Notes under the pieces: model-generated
Told to the model about the DNA's origin: nothing
What the model saw: only the letters and a program-made list of their open reading frames with translations
Database searches by the model: none
Part shown: in pieces, positions 8,262 to 17,088 of the stretch
How positions within the stretch are numbered: the stretch's first letter is position 1
Layout: each line of letters starts with the position of its first letter
Assembly (NCBI GenBank): GCA_938083085.1
Contig: CALLKX010000024.1
Location: 1-64,000, forward strand
Source of the DNA: an uncultured bacterium
GTDB taxonomy: Bacteria > Planctomycetota > UBA1135 > GCA-002686595
Direction of reading: 5' to 3'
DNA: 64,000 bases
Translations under genes and position numbers: made by a program

Positions 8262-10675
8262 CGCCCACCGCCCCCAGCGCCGCCTGCTCCCTGTGGAGCA
8301 CCCGCAGCGTCGGTCGCCATTGTCGGCTGGACCGAGTAGGCGGCGAGCACCTCGCCGCTGCTCCCGTCGTAGAGGAACGCGACGACCCGCGCCTCCGCCG
8401 GGTCCACCCGGGTGGAGATCAGGGGCGCGGTCCCGAGCCCCTCGGCCTCCAGCTCCCCGAGGAACTCAACCTGCTTGGACTCGATCTCGGAGAAGCTGCG
8501 ATCGAAGGTGAACTCCTGCTCGAAGTCCTCCGGCTCGAACCACGCCCCCATGTCGTCGCCGAGGAGCGACGCGCGGGCAACGTGCCGGTGCACGATCACG
8601 CCGCTGGACCCCGGATAGAGGACCGCGGCCTCCGCGAGCAGGACCTGCACCCGCAGGCCCGCCTCCTCGGCGCCCGTCACGACGGCCGAGCCCACGATCC
8701 GGTCGCCCTCGATCCGCGCGGAGATGTCCACGTCGTAGTCGGTGAGCTTGCCCATACGCTTCACGGCGATCTTGCGGGCGCGGTCGTAAATCTCCTCGGC
8801 CTGGCGCCAGCGCCCTGCGCCCGGGGAGGCGGTCTTCCCGTCGAGCACCATGACCGTCGGGTCGCCGACGCCCAGGACCGAGGCCCGGGTCCGCGCGACG
8901 CTGGTGCAGAGCGCGTCAGGCTGGGGAGCCGGGAGGTGGTACTGGAGCAGCACCACGTGCTCGGGGTCGAAGCGCCCCCCGAGGCCCTCGAAAGCCAGCG
9001 CGCCGCCGATGGCGCCGCCGCGCTCCTCCGAGCCGAGGTGCCCGTTGGTGAAGAACTCACACAGCACCGTGCGCAGCGCGGGGTTCTCCTCGTCGGGGAC
9101 GAAGCGGCTCGAGGCGCCAAAGTTGCGCACCTTGCCCGCGATCATCCGCTCGATGGTCCTCACGGAGAAGGGCTCCGCGGCGCCCTCATCGTCCCTCAGC
9201 AGCGCCTGCACTCGCTGCAGACCCTCCAGCCCACCCGCGCCGGACTCGGGGCGGATGACAGCCTGGACGTAGCGAGAGAAGGCCCGGCGGTAGCGCCCCT
9301 GCTGCTCGTAGAAGCGCCCGAGGTCGAGGTTGATGCCGCCGTCCTCCGGCAACCCGAAGGCCGCCGAGAGCAGATGCCGCCACGCCTCGTCGCCCTCGCC
9401 CTCGTCCAGGAGCGTCCGCCCCAGGAGCCCGTGCACCTCGTGCACGGCGTTCGGGTAGCGGTCATCGCGCCCGGCGTCCACGCCGAGCCGCCCGGCGGCG
9501 ACCACGACGCCGACCTCGCCGGCGTCGCTCATCTCCTTCATCAGGTCGAGCATGCGCGTGGTGCGCAGGTCATCCACCTCGGTCTCGAAGACCCAGGCGA
9601 CGGCGGCGTCGATCTCTTCCGAAGGCGCGGCGTCCTCGATGCGATAGTCCAGCAGGAGCCGCGCGGCCTCGCCGGCGAGGCGCTCCTCGGGGTGCTCCTC
9701 GAGGAACCCGAGCACGGCGTCGGGGTCCTCGTCCGCGCGCGCCTGGAAGAACTGAAGGTCGGCGTCGGGGAACTGTGCCTCGCGGACCGGCCGGACCCGC
9801 AGCTCGTTCTTGCTCCGGTCCAGGGACACCTCGAGGCAGCGCAGGAGGTTGATCCCGGTGACGCCGACGACGCTGTCGGGGTGCACCTGCACCACGGGCT
9901 CGGGCCGGAAGGCCACATAGCTGTGGAGGTCAATCTCGGCCAGCTTGATCGGGCCGACGTCCCCGGCGGGGCGCCCACGGCGGACGGCGGCGCGGGCGTC
10001 GACGCGGGTGTCGTACGCGGCCGTGCCCAGCATCAGCCCCCCGGCCGCGCCGTCACTCCAGCGCACGGGGATCCACGCCATATCGTCGATGAGCGTCAGG
10101 GGCGCGACCACCGTGCCGTCGTCCTGGATCTCGAGCGCCATCGGCGGCGGCGGAACATCCGACTGGAGGGGGCTGAGGTCGATCCGTCCATCTCCCACGC
10201 GGAGCGTCAGGTCCCAGTCGCGGAGCACCTCGACGCCGATGGAACCCACCAGCGCGTTCTCCCCCATCTCGGCCGAGTGGTACTTCGTGAAGGCAGCGAA
10301 GAGGTCCTCGTCTCCGAGCTCGCGAGCGGGCACCACGACCTCGAAGTCACCGAAGTGCATGGTGATCGGGCGCGGCTTGCCGTCGCTCGTCTCCGCTTTC
10401 AGACCGGCCGCCGCCTTGTTGGCAAGCTGCAGGCCGTGCCGCCCCTCCAGCTCCACGAACAGGTTGACCGGGATCCGGTTCGCCGCCGTGGAGAGATCAC
10501 AGGAGACGATCAGCCGCTGTCCGACCACGGAGACGGTCATGGAACCGCCGCCAGCCTGGACACCCAATGAGCGGCCCGCTCGCTCGGCCGTCACCTCGCC
10601 CGGACGGACGTGGGCGGTCGCGGGGGCACAGAGCAGCAGGGAGACGCCGAGGAGCGAGTGAGCAGCGGTGAGCAC
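8258..10675 (-). CDS. Secreted retropepsin-like/TPR/thioredoxin-like composite protein
   Basis: A secreted 805-residue protein. The GTG at 10675 is chosen because it opens a clean signal peptide (AHSLLGVSLLLCAPATAHV). Two regions look like degenerate aspartic-protease (retropepsin) domains: IPVNLFVELEGRHGLQL with GSIGVEVLRDWDLTLRV, then IPVRWSDGAAGGLML with GVTGINLLRCLEVSLD. In both, the catalytic D-T/S-G is absent, so proteolysis is unlikely. A helical middle part contains TPR-like repeats (LLGRTLLDEGEGDEAWRHLL). A thioredoxin-like segment of the Omp28/DUF1223 kind follows (TVLCEFFTNGHL...VLLQYHLPAP), lacking the CxxC pair. It heads the MoxR operon and overlaps the next gene by ATGA. Function unknown; a ligand-binding envelope protein is plausible. 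Confidence 0.75.
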   Translation of the reverse strand: MLTAAHSLLGVSLLLCAPATAHVRPGEVTAERAGRSLGVQAGGGSMTVSVVGQRLIVSCDLSTAANRIPVNLFVELEGRHGLQLANKAAAGLKAETSDGKPRPITMHFGDFEVVVPARELGDEDLFAAFTKYHSAEMGENALVGSIGVEVLRDWDLTLRVGDGRIDLSPLQSDVPPPPMALEIQDDGTVVAPLTLIDDMAWIPVRWSDGAAGGLMLGTAAYDTRVDARAAVRRGRPAGDVGPIKLAEIDLHSYVAFRPEPVVQVHPDSVVGVTGINLLRCLEVSLDRSKNELRVRPVREAQFPDADLQFFQARADEDPDAVLGFLEEHPEERLAGEAARLLLDYRIEDAAPSEEIDAAVAWVFETEVDDLRTTRMLDLMKEMSDAGEVGVVVAAGRLGVDAGRDDRYPNAVHEVHGLLGRTLLDEGEGDEAWRHLLSAAFGLPEDGGINLDLGRFYEQQGRYRRAFSRYVQAVIRPESGAGGLEGLQRVQALLRDDEGAAEPFSVRTIERMIAGKVRNFGASSRFVPDEENPALRTVLCEFFTNGHLGSEERGGAIGGALAFEGLGGRFDPEHVVLLQYHLPAPQPDALCTSVARTRASVLGVGDPTVMVLDGKTASPGAGRWRQAEEIYDRARKIAVKRMGKLTDYDVDISARIEGDRIVGSAVVTGAEEAGLRVQVLLAEAAVLYPGSSGVIVHRHVARASLLGDDMGAWFEPEDFEQEFTFDRSFSEIESKQVEFLGELEAEGLGTAPLISTRVDPAEARVVAFLYDGSSGEVLAAYSVQPTMATDAAGAPQGAGGAGGGGR

Positions 10676-10692
10676 GGATGGAAGGGAGTATT

Positions 10693-10720
10693 TTCGGCGG
10701 GCCCCGTGGGGCCCGCCGAA
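10693..10720 (-). terminator. Perfect GC-rich hairpin, probable terminator
   Basis: A 13-bp perfect inverted repeat with a 2-base centre (TTCGGCGGGCCCC / GGGGCCCGCCGAA). It lies about 90 bp past the second, ordinary stop of the UGA-containing gene and 18 bp before the GTG of the next gene. No U-tract follows on either strand (on the minus strand the stem is followed by AAUACUCCC), so it could also be a leader structure that influences translation of the downstream gene. Confidence 0.55.
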
Positions 10721-10812
10721 GGTGGTGTCGGGACCGTCAGCACGAACCCGCAATGGTGCGCGCAACGGGGCACCCCGTGCTCTCACCGGGCTGCCTCTTG
10801 AGGTTCAGCGGG

Positions 10813-11967
10813 TCAGCGGCTCGCCAGCGGAGCCCCCTTGATCTCGCCAAAGGCCCAGGTCTGGGCGGTCATGTCGACGGTGATGTTCTTGGAGGCCGGC
10901 ACACTCACGGTGGCCGGAACGAAGCCCTTGCCTCAGCAGGAGCCGGGGAAGACGACGTCCACGAGGACGTCCCCCGTGTCCTTCTCCTTCACCTGGAACT
11001 TGGGGCTCTTGCCGATCGGGTTCCACCCGATCCAGCGCTCGCCGCCGGCGCCGATGTAGCTCACCTGACGCGGGTCGAACGTCAGCTCGCCGCCGTCGCG
11101 CTCGTAGTCGAAGGTCGCGCGGATGGGCGCGCCCCAGCCCAGCTTGGCGGTGGCGTCACCGGAGACCTGAACGGCCTTCATGCGCGCCGGGTCCACGTCG
11201 ACCCTCGCGTCGCCCAGGCCGAGCGCCGCCGTGACGAGGCGGTAGCTCCCGGCGGGAACCGTTACCTTGCCGTCGTGGGCGCCCAGCTCGAAGCTCTGGC
11301 GACCGTCGACGGACTGTACGACCGCCGCGAGCATGACGCCCTTGCCGCCGAACTCGGAGGCGATGTCCAGGGTGCCTGTGGCGCCGTCGAAGGGTTCGAT
11401 GGTGAGGCCGCGGTCCCCGTCCTCGACGGTCACGCGCAGGAGCCCGTCCCCCACGGCGATGGTCTCGCCCAGGAACTGTGCGACGCCCGTTCCGCCGACC
11501 ACGACCGCGTCCCGTCCCACGTCGTGGAACGAACCGTTGCCGTCGAGGTCGATGATCTGCAGCCCGACGCCGCCTACGTCACCAACGAGCGCGCCGCCCG
11601 CGGCCCAGACCCAGCCGGCGCCCTCGTCCTTCAGGCGGACGGGGTAGCGGAGCTCCCCGCCGTCGGTCGCCTTGCCCGTCAGCACCACGCGGGCGTGGCG
11701 CACCTGGGTGTCGGGGTCCTTCCGCCCGTTGAGCTCGCGGTCCACCTCCCCGTCGCCATCGGTGTCGATCGCGAGTCCTTGCCCACGAGGCTCTACGACG
11801 AAGCCCGCTCCACCGGCGTGGGGAATCGGGATGGCGCCGGAGACCTTCTGGAAGGGATCTGCGGGGAGCTCGATCTTCCAGGTCCGATACGCCTTCACAT
11901 CAAGTGAGGCGTGCTCTGCGACCGGGGCAGGCGCGAGGAGGGCAGTCAGGAGGAGGCCGAACGTCAT
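10813..11967 (-). CDS. Candidate selenoprotein: secreted beta-rich protein with in-frame UGA
   Basis: A secreted protein of about 344 residues up to a UGA at 10933-10935; the same frame then continues for 40 codons to a second UGA at 10813. The junction reads VVFPGSC-[UGA]-GKGFVPATV, and the tail (KNITVDMTAQTWAFGEIKGA) keeps about 90% G/C in third positions, like real coding sequence here. A SECIS-like hairpin begins 16 nt after the UGA. I read the UGA as a likely selenocysteine giving an SC-U-GK motif. The ATG at 11967 opens a signal peptide (TFGLLLTALLAPAPVAEHA); TTG 12015 and an in-between GTG are alternatives. Two acidic calcium-loop-like motifs occur (DTDGDGEVD, DLDGNGSFHD). Alternatives: a true stop with a decayed tail, or a sequencing error. 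Function unknown, possibly redox. Confidence 0.6.
10896..10917 (-). promoter_or_regulatory. SECIS-like stem-loop after in-frame UGA
   Basis: Counting from the base after the UGA, nucleotides 16-37 fold into CCGGC-CAC / GUG-(U)-GCCGG: eight base pairs with one bulged U and a five-base apical loop CGUGA. The second loop base is G, followed by U. Bacterial SECIS elements are known to need a short stem, a small loop with G in its first two positions, and placement roughly 16-37 nt past the UGA; this hairpin meets all three. A bulged U is also a feature of the E. coli fdhF element, though there it lies on the other side of the stem. Confidence 0.55.
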
Positions 11968-12161
11968 GGTGGCTTCTTGGAGAAGGGTCAAGAGCGCTTT
12001 CACGGCGCCCTGCAATCGTCTCTTCCTAGCATGGAGTCCGGCCCCCGTTTACGACTTCGGGCGTTGAGATTTCTCTCCCTGGCGCTGCGCCCCCCTCCCT
12101 GGGGTGCGTCTGCCGCTCCACGCTGCCTGGCCGTCTCACCCGGGAGCGATGAGACCGCAGC

Positions 12162-14621
12162 TCAGGCGCCAGCAGCCCCCGCCGCGCGGGCCCGTGCGGC
12201 GGCAGCCTCTTCCTCGGCGGGATCCTCCTCTTCCTCTTCTCCTTCCTCGGCGTCTCCGTCCCCAGCCGCGGCTTCAGCCGCTGCGGCCTCGGCCGCCTCC
12301 CGAGCGGCGCGAGCCGCCTCCGGATCCTGGATCGGACGGACGTCGAGGACCCAGACGCCCCGGCCGTGCGTCCCGGCCACGAGCATGTCATCCCGCGGAT
12401 GCACCGCGAGGTCATGGACGAAGGTGTTTGGCAGCCCTGCCACCAATGCATCCCAGCTCGCTCCGCGATCCGGCGACACGTAGACGCCGAGGTCGGTCCC
12501 CACGTAGAGCACCTCCGGGTTCTTCGGGTCCTCGCGGATCACATTAATTGGCCCGAGCGGGATGCCGTCCGCGATGCTGCGCCAGGTCTCGCCGTGGTCG
12601 TGGGACATCCAGAGGTACGGCGTGAAGTCCTCGTTGCGCTTGCCGTTCTGGGCGGCGAAGACCACGCCGTCCGTGTGCCGCGAGGCCTCGACCCGGGAGA
12701 AGGCCCGATCTGGCGCGAACCGGTCGCCGAGCTCCGTCCAGGTCGCGCCACTATCACGCGTTACGTGGAGGCGGCCGTCGTCCGTGCCTGCGTAGAGCAG
12801 ACCGAAGCGCTGCGCCGACTCCGCGAGCGTCGTGACCGTCTGAAATGGGATGTCGCCCTTCCGCTCGTCGCGCGCGAAGGAGAGGTCGGGGCTGATGGCC
12901 TCGAAGCTCTCGCCGCGGTCGAGGGAGCGGAAGACCTTGTTCATCCCGTGGTAGATGATCCGCGGATTGTGAGGAGAGATCAGGAAGGGCGCGAGCCACT
13001 GGCCGCGCAGGTCTTCCTCCCCGTCCTCCATTGGGAGCTCGAGCGTCGTCCGCTCACCGCTGTCCATGTGCGCGCGACGGATCGAGCCGTAGAAGCCCTC
13101 GTGGTAGACCACGTCTTCATCGGTGGGATCGATGGCGTGGTAGCTGGCCTCACCACCGGGCGCGCGCTCGAACTCGACGGCGCGCACACGGTCGCGGCCG
13201 CGCCGCAGGTCGACCTCGGCGCGGTAGGAGCCGTGGTCCTGGACGGACCCGTACACGCGGAACGGCTCGGCCATGTCGAGGCCCACGTTGTAGAACTGCG
13301 CGAGCGGCAGGTTGTCGTAGAACGTACGCCAGCGCTCGCCCCCGTCGTACGAAATGGCCACGCCGCCGTCATTGCCGTTCACCAGGTAGCGCGGGTTCTT
13401 CGGGTCAATCCACAGCGCGTGGTGGTCACCGTGCATGCCACGCAGCCGGCGGAACGTCTTACCCCCGTCCTCGGAGACGTTGAGCCCGAGACCCATGACG
13501 TAGATCCGGTCCGCGTTGCTGGGATCGACACGCAGCTGGCCGAAGACCCAGCCGTAAGTGGCGGAGAGCCGGCGCATGTAGTCGCTGCTCTCGGAGACGC
13601 GGCGCCAGCTCGCTCCACGATCATCGGACCGGTAGACCTCGGCGCCCTTGATCGAGGCCTTGCGCTTGCGGTTGTAGGAGTCGACCTCGTCCTCCCCTAC
13701 CTCCCCAAGCTCGTAGTTGTCGACGAAGGCGTAGACCGTCTCCGGAGCCGAGGCGCACAGGTCAATCCCGATCCGCCCGCGGAAGCGCGGCTCTGGGAGC
13801 CCCTCGTTGATCGCGCTCCAGCTGTCGCCGCCGTCGTCGCTGCGCCAGATGCCGCTCCCGGAGGTGGTCGGGGTGTTCCGCGGGTCGTTCCAGCGCTCCC
13901 GCGTCCGCTGCCAGGTGGACGCGTAGACCACCTCGGGCTTTGACGGATCCAGGACCAGATCGATCGCTCCGGCCTCATCGTCCACGGAGAGGACCTTGAC
14001 CCAGTTCCCGCCACCGTCCCGGGTCCGGTAGACGCCGCGCTCTGGGTTGGTGGTCCACTCGTTCCCGGACGCGGCCACGTAGACCGTGCCTGGGTCCTCC
14101 GGGTGCACGACGATGCGGGCGATGGTGTGGGTCTCAGCCAGACCTCGGTGCTCCCAGGTCTCGCCCCCGTCCCTGGAGCGGTAGACCCCGGCGCCGGCCA
14201 TGGAGCTGCGGAAGATGTTCGCCTCCCCCGTACCCACCCAGACCGTCTCCTGATTCGAGGGGTCGAGCGTCACGTCACCGATGGACATGCTGGGCGCCTC
14301 GTCGAAGACGCAGTCCCAGGACACCCCCTCGTTGACCGACTTCCAGACGCCGGACGAGGCTCCCGCGACGTAGAGCGTATACGTCTCGCCCCGTGGACTC
14401 GTGACCGCCACGTCGGTGATGCGCCCGCTGATGTTCGTGGGGCCCGCGAACTGCCAGCCGAGGTCTCCGTAGGGCGAGCGCGCCACCAGGTCCAGATGCT
14501 CGCGGTAGAGGCGCATGCGCGCCTCAGCGTCGATCAGGAGCGGCCCCTCCGCCTGTGACGAAGCGGCAAGCGGAACGAGCAGGGAGGCGGACGCGGCGGC
14601 GAAGAGCAGGGAGTGACGCAT
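12162..14621 (-). CDS. Secreted BNR/sortilin-type beta-propeller protein
   Basis: An 819-residue secreted protein with a signal peptide (RHSLLFAAASASLLVPLAASS) and many BNR/Asp-box repeats of the S-x-D-x-G-x-x-W type: KSVNEGVSW, RSRDGGETW, RTRDGGGNW, RSDDGGDSW, RSDDRGASW, VSPDRGASW. These spread through the chain, as in VPS10/sortilin-like and photosystem-stability-factor-like multi-bladed propellers. The ATG at 14621 starts the signal peptide; an in-frame GTG at 14657 would put extra residues before it. The last 55 residues are a Glu/Ala-rich low-complexity tail. Such exo-facing propellers bind or cleave polymers in some families, but catalytic residues cannot be assigned here. It stands alone between the selenoprotein candidate and the microcompartment operon. 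Confidence 0.88.
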   Translation of the reverse strand: MRHSLLFAAASASLLVPLAASSQAEGPLLIDAEARMRLYREHLDLVARSPYGDLGWQFAGPTNISGRITDVAVTSPRGETYTLYVAGASSGVWKSVNEGVSWDCVFDEAPSMSIGDVTLDPSNQETVWVGTGEANIFRSSMAGAGVYRSRDGGETWEHRGLAETHTIARIVVHPEDPGTVYVAASGNEWTTNPERGVYRTRDGGGNWVKVLSVDDEAGAIDLVLDPSKPEVVYASTWQRTRERWNDPRNTPTTSGSGIWRSDDGGDSWSAINEGLPEPRFRGRIGIDLCASAPETVYAFVDNYELGEVGEDEVDSYNRKRKASIKGAEVYRSDDRGASWRRVSESSDYMRRLSATYGWVFGQLRVDPSNADRIYVMGLGLNVSEDGGKTFRRLRGMHGDHHALWIDPKNPRYLVNGNDGGVAISYDGGERWRTFYDNLPLAQFYNVGLDMAEPFRVYGSVQDHGSYRAEVDLRRGRDRVRAVEFERAPGGEASYHAIDPTDEDVVYHEGFYGSIRRAHMDSGERTTLELPMEDGEEDLRGQWLAPFLISPHNPRIIYHGMNKVFRSLDRGESFEAISPDLSFARDERKGDIPFQTVTTLAESAQRFGLLYAGTDDGRLHVTRDSGATWTELGDRFAPDRAFSRVEASRHTDGVVFAAQNGKRNEDFTPYLWMSHDHGETWRSIADGIPLGPINVIREDPKNPEVLYVGTDLGVYVSPDRGASWDALVAGLPNTFVHDLAVHPRDDMLVAGTHGRGVWVLDVRPIQDPEAARAAREAAEAAAAEAAAGDGDAEEGEEEEEDPAEEEAAAARARAAGAAGA

Positions 14622-14781
14622 GGCGCTGAAGCGGAAGAGACTGAGGACCGAGGCCACGCCATCGTAGGCGCCACCCCCAAAACCGTGGCCCCGCCCGCGC
14701 GCCAGCCTCGCCCAGTCTCATGAGCGGACGCACCTCGGGAGCAGCGGTCCACATGAGGCAGTGGCCCCATGAGCCCGCTCC

Positions 14782-15057
14782 CTAGCGGGCCATGAGCATC
14801 TCGACCGCCGTGGAGGTGGCCACAAGCAGGAGCAGGGTGCAGCCTGCCGCGTAGAGCCAGAGCCCGAGGTGCAGCAGCACGCGCACGGCGCCGGGCCAGT
14901 TCGCCCAGGCCCGGGCGCTCGCGCGGATCGCCTTCACGAGCAGGGCGCCGTTCACCAGGAGCAGGAGCGAGACCAGCGGCGACAGGGTCAGCTCGTGGGG
15001 CCGGTTGGCTCCGCTCATGTCCTTGATGGCGAGGCCAATCGCGGCGAGCACGATCAC
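14782..15057 (-). CDS. Small membrane protein at the end of the BMC operon
   Basis: A 91-residue protein with three hydrophobic helices (IVLAAIGLAI; LSPLVSLLLLVNGALLV; VLLHLGLWLYAAGCTLLLLVA) ending TAVEMLMAR. The first usable start is GTG 15057, with no clear ribosome-binding site. The same frame stays open and reads sensibly upstream for about 49 codons (…QPKAPLQARFEGPAVGG…) back to the stop region of the UPF0210 gene, but it contains no ATG, GTG or TTG there, so the true N-terminus is uncertain. It resembles DUF4870/PrgI-like small membrane proteins only in size; no family is recognised. It may be co-transcribed with the microcompartment genes. Confidence 0.6.
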   Translation of the reverse strand: MIVLAAIGLAIKDMSGANRPHELTLSPLVSLLLLVNGALLVKAIRASARAWANWPGAVRVLLHLGLWLYAAGCTLLLLVATSTAVEMLMAR

Positions 15058-15202
15058 GACGCTGACGCCCAGCAGAGGAGCGACGATGGAGATCGGCCCC
15101 TGAGCCGGTCGCCCAACGCCACCAACGGCCGGCCCTTCGAAACGAGCCTGTAGCGGCGCTTTCGGCTGGGCTTCCGTCGCCGGCTCACCGGCGCCGGGCG
15201 CG

Positions 15203-16567
15203 TCAGTTTCGATAGCTCTGAAGCGGGGCCGGGATTCGGCCGCCGCGAGAGTGGAACACTTCGCTCCCGAACCTGCCGGGATCCTGGACGATCGCCGTCC
15301 CCAGCAGCCCGCCCCAGTCGTGGGTCTCCCCCGGCCCCTTGCCTGGGACCGGGATGGCGCGCACCGCGGTGGTCTTCTGGTTGACCATTCCGATCGCCAT
15401 CTCGTCGGCGATGATCCCAGCCAAGGTGGCCTGGCTGGTGTTGCCTGGAACCGCGACCATGTCCAGCCCGACGGAGCAAACGGTGGTCATGGCCTCGAGC
15501 TTGGCGAGGCTCAGGGCCCCTTCCTGCACGGCCCGGATCATGCCGGCGTCCTCGGACACCGGGATGAAGGCGCCGGAGAGGCCGCCGACGCTCGAGGACG
15601 CCATGGCGCCCCCCTTCTTGACCGCGTCGGTGAGCAACGCAAGAGCCGCGGTAGTTCCCGGCGCGCCGGTCCGCTCCACACCGATGAGCTCAAGGATATC
15701 CGCCACCGAGTCGCCCACTGCAGGCGTCGGCGCGAGGGAGACGTCGACGATGCCGAACACGGTCCCCATTCGGCGCGCGGCCTCGCGGCCGACGAGCTCG
15801 CCCATGCGCGTGATCTTGAAGGCGGTGCGCTTGATGGTCTCCGCGACCGCCAGCAGATCGGCCTCAGGGCCGAGCCGCTCCAGAGCCGAGCGCACGACCC
15901 CAGGTCCAGAGACCCCCACGTTGAGCACGGTCTCGGGCTCGCCGATCCCAATGTGAGCGCCCGCGATGAAGGGGTTGTCCTCCACGGGGTTCGAGAAGCA
16001 GACCAGCTTCGCGCAGCCAAGGCCGCCCTCGCTGGCGGTCAGGCGCGCCGTCTCGAGGACCACCTTGGAGAAGTGGGAGACCGCGTCCATGTTGATCCCG
16101 GCCTTCGTCGTGGCCAGGGACACCGAGGAGCAGACCCGCGCGGTGGAGGCAAGCGCCTCAGGGATCGACTCGACGAGGGCGTGGTCCGCGTTGGAGTAAC
16201 CCTTGTGGACGTAGGCCGTGAAGCCACCGATGTAGTCGATCCCGATCTCCGCTGCTGCGGCGTCCATGGCGCGCGCGAAGGGGACGAGGTCCTTGGACCC
16301 CGAGGCGGCCGCGACCAGCGCCATCGGAGTGGTCGCGACCCGCTTGTTGATGATCGGGATCCCGAGGTCAGCCTCGATACCGCCCGCCATCTCCACGAGG
16401 TTCCTGCCGTGATGGACGATCTTGGCGTAGACCTTCTCGCAGGAGGACTCGAGGTCCGGGTCGGCGCAGTCGAGCAGGTTGATGCCGAGCGTGGTCGTCC
16501 GAATGTCGAACGTCTCCAGCTCGAACATCCTGACGGTCTCGAGGATTTCGTGATCGGTGAACGGCAT
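15203..16567 (-). CDS. UPF0210 (DUF711, PFL-like) family protein
   Basis: A 454-residue protein of the UPF0210/DUF711 family, with family blocks throughout: [95 protein letters not shown] and [16 protein letters not shown] with GGLLGTA. The fold is related to pyruvate formate-lyase, but there is no C-terminal glycyl-radical RVxGY motif, so it is not a glycyl radical enzyme. Members are usually paired with a small ACT-domain protein (UPF0237), as here 13 bp upstream. What is unusual is its place directly behind a microcompartment shell cluster, where it could be a cargo enzyme or regulator. The reaction catalysed by the family is not established. Confidence 0.88.
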   Translation of the reverse strand: MPFTDHEILETVRMFELETFDIRTTTLGINLLDCADPDLESSCEKVYAKIVHHGRNLVEMAGGIEADLGIPIINKRVATTPMALVAAASGSKDLVPFARAMDAAAAEIGIDYIGGFTAYVHKGYSNADHALVESIPEALASTARVCSSVSLATTKAGINMDAVSHFSKVVLETARLTASEGGLGCAKLVCFSNPVEDNPFIAGAHIGIGEPETVLNVGVSGPGVVRSALERLGPEADLLAVAETIKRTAFKITRMGELVGREAARRMGTVFGIVDVSLAPTPAVGDSVADILELIGVERTGAPGTTAALALLTDAVKKGGAMASSSVGGLSGAFIPVSEDAGMIRAVQEGALSLAKLEAMTTVCSVGLDMVAVPGNTSQATLAGIIADEMAIGMVNQKTTAVRAIPVPGKGPGETHDWGGLLGTAIVQDPGRFGSEVFHSRGGRIPAPLQSYRN

Positions 16568-16580
16568 CGTGGGGCCTCCG

Positions 16581-17081
16581 CTAGACGCGGTGCATGAAGC
16601 GGAAGACGCTCTCGTGCATGACGCGGACGACGTAGTCGCCCTCTCCGCCGAGGCACTGGAGGCTGTCCTTGATCGAACCGAAGTCCCGGCCGGGGGGCAC
16701 CGCGCACGTGAACACGGTGTGGAAGTAGCCGCCAACGTTGCGCTGACTGATGTCCGCCACGTCGCACTCGTGGGAGGCGAGCGCCGCGGTGATCTCGGCG
16801 AGGACGCCGGGGCGATTCCGCCCCACAACGGTCACCACGAGCCCGACACCGTCGGTCGCCGAAGGCTCGGGGAGCATGGGCAGGGAGGCCTTGGCCCTGG
16901 CGGCGTCCGGCCCACGGTCGGGGACGGGCGGAGCGTAGGCGCCGGCGGGACCGATGAGGCGCACGCCGGCGGTGGCCGCGGCCTCCGCGGCCTGGGGCGT
17001 GACCACCGTCTCCGCTTCCAGGAGGATCTCGGGACCGCCGAGTCGCCGCACATCCTCCGCTGTCAGGAATCTCTTCGTCAT
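16581..17081 (-). CDS. ACT-domain protein with N-terminal BMC-type module
   Basis: A 166-residue protein in two parts. Residues 1-45 ([14 protein letters not shown]…[19 protein letters not shown]) form a small module repeated in the next upstream gene and similar to the N-terminal segment I recall in EutT-type microcompartment proteins. Residues about 78-166 are an ACT domain ([20 protein letters not shown], then [18 protein letters not shown]), matching the UPF0237 proteins that accompany UPF0210. A Pro/Ala linker joins them. The start ATG at 17081 follows the previous stop by 7 bp and immediately opens the module. The fusion suggests the ACT/UPF0210 pair was recruited to the compartment; the ligand is unknown. 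Confidence 0.8.
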   Translation of the reverse strand: MTKRFLTAEDVRRLGGPEILLEAETVVTPQAAEAAATAGVRLIGPAGAYAPPVPDRGPDAARAKASLPMLPEPSATDGVGLVVTVVGRNRPGVLAEITAALASHECDVADISQRNVGGYFHTVFTCAVPPGRDFGSIKDSLQCLGGEGDYVVRVMHESVFRFMHRV

Positions 17082-17088
17082 AGCTCGT

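Noticed and set aside
10805-11026. Separate 73-codon minus-strand frame covering the tail of the UGA-containing gene
   Set aside because: Its frame differs from the coherent tail, its composition is low-complexity Arg/Gly and it lacks a signal or motif. The in-frame UGA readthrough explains the region better.
12162-14621. Sialidase assignment for the BNR-repeat protein
   Set aside because: Asp-boxes are present but the FRIP motif and catalytic residues of sialidases are not seen; a sortilin-like propeller fits better.
15203-16567. UPF0210 protein as a glycyl-radical enzyme of a GRM-type microcompartment
   Set aside because: No RVxGY glycyl-radical motif near the C-terminus and no radical-SAM activating enzyme in the operon; only the fold is PFL-like.
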